DNA of 64,000 bases. It comes from Antedon bifida (taxonomy: Eukaryota > Echinodermata > Crinoidea > Comatulida > Antedonidae). Positions 60,614 to 64,000 of this stretch are shown piece after piece (the stretch's first letter is position 1; every line of letters starts with the position of its first letter). The stretch spans positions 18,271,820 to 18,335,819 of the forward strand of contig OY727096.1 of NCBI GenBank assembly GCA_963402885.1. Reading direction: 5' to 3'. The translations under genes were made by a program, and so were the position numbers. The notes beneath the pieces were generated by a model. The model was not told where the DNA came from. It ran no database searches and saw only the letters and a list, made by a program, of their open reading frames with translations.

Positions 60614-63559
60614 AATGTGGAGTATACAATAGACCAACATCTGAACTAGGAAATTATTTTAATTTTTATGAAAATAGCTAAATGTCATTGATTACATTTT
60701 TGTGGAAAACTTATTTTTTTGTGAAATACATGCTTAGTTTTAAGAAGGTTATTCATCTGCCCTTTCTGTTCCATTTTAATTATTTTAACTTCTAAAATTA
60801 TTGTTTTTGTTTACCAGATATTTATTTTGGTATCATAAGTATAGCAATATGAAAAATAGGCTTAGAATATGGAAAATTTATTCCCACTTTGCGATTATTC
60901 TTATTAATTTACCAAAGCTGAAACATTCTTTTTAAATAGCTGGTTTATTTCCTTGTTTACTATACAAACATGTGCTTTAAAAAATTGATATTAAATTACA
61001 ATTTTAAAAAGATAGATGAGCTTCATTATATAATGTCCCTAATAAAGATTGGAAAAACTTTAAAAATTAAACCATGCATGAGTATCCACAACTGTGTCCA
61101 CTCCCATTTCTAAGTTTGATATTTGTAATCTTAGCTATCACAAATTATTAAGTGCAGTATTTTTTATTATGTTTTGTATATTATACCAAATGATGGGCAG
61201 TTTAAAATATCAGATTTATTTGTACAATTGTACATGTTGTGCACTTATTATAGTTTGGTTATATTGCTAGTTGTGCCCAAAATTTCAATGCAATTTGTTG
61301 TATTATTTTCAAAAAAGTAAATGCACTAATTGCTTAAAATTTAAACCATATTTGGTAATGTTTTTTATTCTAATCTTTTGCAATTGCTCTCTAAAATACT
61401 TATACATTCTAAACCATTAATTCATGTTCTAAGGTGGTGTTTAACTGGAGCTAATGTTTAAATCAAATGGAAATCGTATGTACTGTAGGCCTATAGCATA
61501 TTAGTCACCTACTAAGCCTATTTCATATGCAAAATGGTTTGGTCTATTAAAAGTAGTACAGTAGTGGTTAAACCTAAATAATGGCCTTGCACCCCAGGGT
61601 GGGCCTACACATGAGTTAGTATATTCATAGAGCACAAAATAATGCAGCTTAGCTACACATTCCGTGTGACTATCAATTTGTATACTTTTATCCTATTAAA
61701 ACAAAATGTTGAATTTATAAAATTATTTTTGATTGTTTGTTTCTACCTTACTTGCTATTTGTACTTGAAATGCAGTCTATAAATGCCACACAGTGCATAC
61801 CCATCATTATGATGACTCATCACAGCCAAATATGGAAATAACTGTATTGACACTAATGGTGTATCAAGACAAATGAGTGTATTTGTTAGTTTACAAAAAA
61901 AAACGTATTCTGTTCAGCATGATAGGCTCATATTAATGAATACTTAAGATTGTTGAGTTTGTTGTTATACCTTCATCAGGAGTTTACTGTTTAGGGCCAG
62001 CCTTTAAAAAGAGTCTAATAGTAATACAGAGATATATATTAGCCTTGATAAACTGATTATAACAAAGGTACTAATATACAATATCTACTCTTTGATTTCA
62101 TGTTGTGGCCCCAAAGAAGACAAAGTTAATGTACTGTAATTGTTTACATATGCTAAAGATTGGTTCCCACTTGGTTAACCAATCAGAAGAGACCGTTTGG
62201 ATGAACCATCGCACTGTGATTGGTCAAATTACTTCTGATGGGCCTATATCTTTGCATTGCTTCTAAGTGGGAACCAAGCTTTAGAAGACTACAAAACTAT
62301 CCACTTATTACTTACTACTTTCCACTTTTGTTTTGATTTGAATGGAGAACTATCACAACACAGTTTGGTTTGTAAGCATGTGCAGATATTGTCTTTGTCA
62401 TCTTTGTTGTTGCTTCATGCAACATCAGGCTGTGTCTAAGAGCTGACAAAAATGTACTATAGTATTTAAATTAATCGTCTGTTTTTCATAGAGAAATGCA
62501 AAATAAATTTATAAGAAATCCTATTGTGTATAGTCTCCCTTTAGAGGTGAAATATAGATATTTTTGTGACTAGATACATCCCACAGTCCTTTTGTAGTCC
62601 ATATGTTGTAACAATCTCTTTGTTAATAATACATTATTTTGTAGAACATTTTTGTGAAATTGCAAACATTTTTAAAGTATGTTTTATGATATTATATTTT
62701 CATATTTTTTGGCTATAATATTTCCTTTGTAAAAGGCTTTATTGTGATTGAATTTTGTATTCCTGCAAATATTGTTACTTATTTTTTATTTAACCAAAAC
62801 ATGTTCAGAATACCATGGCTTGCTGTTTGTATTTACATTGGCCAATAAAGAAAAGCGTACCTCTGTTTATAATTGTTAATTTAAACCAACATTCATATTC
62901 ATAGGTTTTTTGGTAAAAAATTAACAATTTTAAAAAGGAGACATGGCAAATTATTACAAATTCTACATTTAAAATCGCAAAATAAGTTCCAGCCCTTTAA
63001 AAAAAATTACAAATGTGCTACCATTTTTTTATTGCCATTTACAAATATATTTAATTTCGAAATGAAACATGTTTGTGTTTTTGTTCTTCTGAAAGGTGCA
63101 CACCTCGTTGTACAGTTTGTTTGCCAGTTAACATTGTATAATTACAGCCACAGTAAACAATTTGACCAATCACAATGTCAGGGATCATCTGAACTGTGAC
63201 TTGTGATTGGTCAACTCATAAGCTATTCACCCATTTTTTTCTCCAGATTTGATGATTTGTAATCATTTTCATATACTACTACAGGTGTTCTTCTAATTAA
63301 AGACCATTTTGGGACAGTATTGCTGTTAGTCTTCAGATGTTCTGATTTCATAATTAGAATCTTTATTTGTATTCATCCAGCAATAGAGATATGTGGTCTT
63401 ACATTGGAGCTACACCTGTATTGTATATAGTTTATAATGCTCTACCAAGTATCTAATTCCGTATCGCAATTAAAAGTAATTCAGTTGAATTTATTCAGAT
63501 TGAGATTTCTTTGTATTTTGTTACGCAGTATTACATATTGTACAAGGATTTTTTTTTTA
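60614..63559. other. DCUN1D3 3' UTR and flank
   Basis: AT-rich sequence without a recognisable gene. Candidate poly(A) signals include AATAAAG at 61041 and 62845. A pair of inverted CCAAT-like arms (TTGACCAATCACA and TGTGATTGGTCAA) lies at 63161-63213. Confidence 0.5.
62153..62284. mobile_element. 132-bp MITE-like element
   Basis: The left end CTAAAGATTGGTTCCCACTT is inverted at the right end, AAGTGGGAACCAAGCTTTAG, with one mismatch. The middle has ACCAATCAGAAG and CTTCTGATGG in inverted arrangement as well. Confidence 0.75.
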
Positions 63560-64000
63560 AATTTCCAAAATATCCACTTTTTTAAATTCAATAATTATTC
63601 AATAATATTGCCATATATGCGCATATATTGTGTTACCATCATCTTACAGAGCCATAGTAACTACTTATGTCAAAAAATAAAAGGGTCGAAATTTGCCCAT
63701 TTTACGACAATTTTCCTGTACTATAGTACATGGAATTTTTCGAAAAATGGCCAAAATATCCACTTTTTAAAACACAATATTTATGCGATAATATTGCCAT
63801 ATATGCGCATATATTGTGTTATCATCATCTTATAGAGCCATAGTAACTGGTAGTTATGTCAAAAAATAAAAGGGTCGAAATTTTCCCATTTTTCGAAAAT
63901 TTCCCTGTACTATAGTACAGGGAGTTTTTCGAAAAATTGCCGAAATATCCATATTTTAAAATTCAATAATTATGCGATAGTATTGCCATATATGCGCATA
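63560..64000. repeat. Satellite-like tandem repeat of about 187 bp, continues past the right edge
   Basis: The landmark ATTGCCATATATGCGCATAT recurs at 63607, 63793 and 63982, spacings of 186 and 189 bp. Units share GAGCCATAGTAACT, AAAAAATAAAAGGGTCGAAA and the palindrome CTGTACTATAGTACA. At least two full units are visible before the window ends. Confidence 0.85.

Noticed and set aside
63437-63835. 132-codon frame at the right edge
   Set aside because: It lies across the 187-bp satellite repeat and its repeated peptides mirror the repeat.

Overview
This is a stretch of animal nuclear genome. Genes are split into many short exons with GT-AG borders, introns and intergenic DNA are AT-rich, and small non-autonomous repeats are frequent. 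Every recognised gene is a conserved metazoan housekeeping or signalling gene, and the reconstructed proteins are about as long and as intron-rich as vertebrate orthologues. The palindromic word TAGGCCTA is conspicuously frequent. I infer an invertebrate deuterostome, most likely an echinoderm. The gene identities are firm; the taxon is not.

Layout, left to right. (1) 159-6655, minus: the 5' end of RBBP6 (DWNN ubiquitin-like domain); the rest lies beyond the left edge. (2) 9114-20257, plus: HELZ, an SF1 RNA helicase with an N-terminal helical-repeat region, C2H2 and CCCH zinc fingers and a PAM2 motif. (3) 20258-25831: AT-rich 3' flank with a perfect 12-copy 38-bp hairpin array. (4) 25832-28821, plus: ETFA. 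(5) 29973-31448, minus: PDAP1. (6) 32279-34235, plus: COX11. (7) 34613-38832, plus: DRG2, with an apparent U12-type intron. (8) 39586-45489, plus: CCZ1. (9) 45490-49146: palindromic elements, no recognised gene. (10) 49147-49863, minus: LYRM1. (11) 50089-53222, plus: TAB1, head-to-head with LYRM1 only 225 bp away. (12) 59711-60613, plus: DCUN1D3 as one coding exon, probably with a distant noncoding first exon near 54.2 kb. (13) The right edge runs into a tandem satellite of about 187 bp.

The genes do not form one pathway. ETFA, COX11 and LYRM1 are mitochondrial or belong to a mitochondrial family. DRG2 and HELZ act in translation and mRNA metabolism. RBBP6 and DCUN1D3 act in ubiquitin and NEDD8 conjugation. 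CCZ1 serves Rab7 activation, TAB1 serves TAK1 signalling, and PDAP1 is a phosphoprotein of poorly defined role. Three neighbouring pairs are divergent (RBBP6/HELZ, PDAP1/COX11, LYRM1/TAB1).

Mobile DNA sits mostly in introns. It includes a seven-copy Harbinger-like MITE family with TWA target duplications, a roughly 570-bp element present in two inverted copies, a fragment of a Penelope-like retroelement with a GIY-YIG endonuclease, tRNA-derived SINE-like copies and several foldback elements. I did not find a convincing new multi-gene system. The best leads are the U12 intron of DRG2, the PP2C motifs retained in TAB1, the hairpin array, and the degenerate hammerhead-like motif beside the GIY-YIG remnant.
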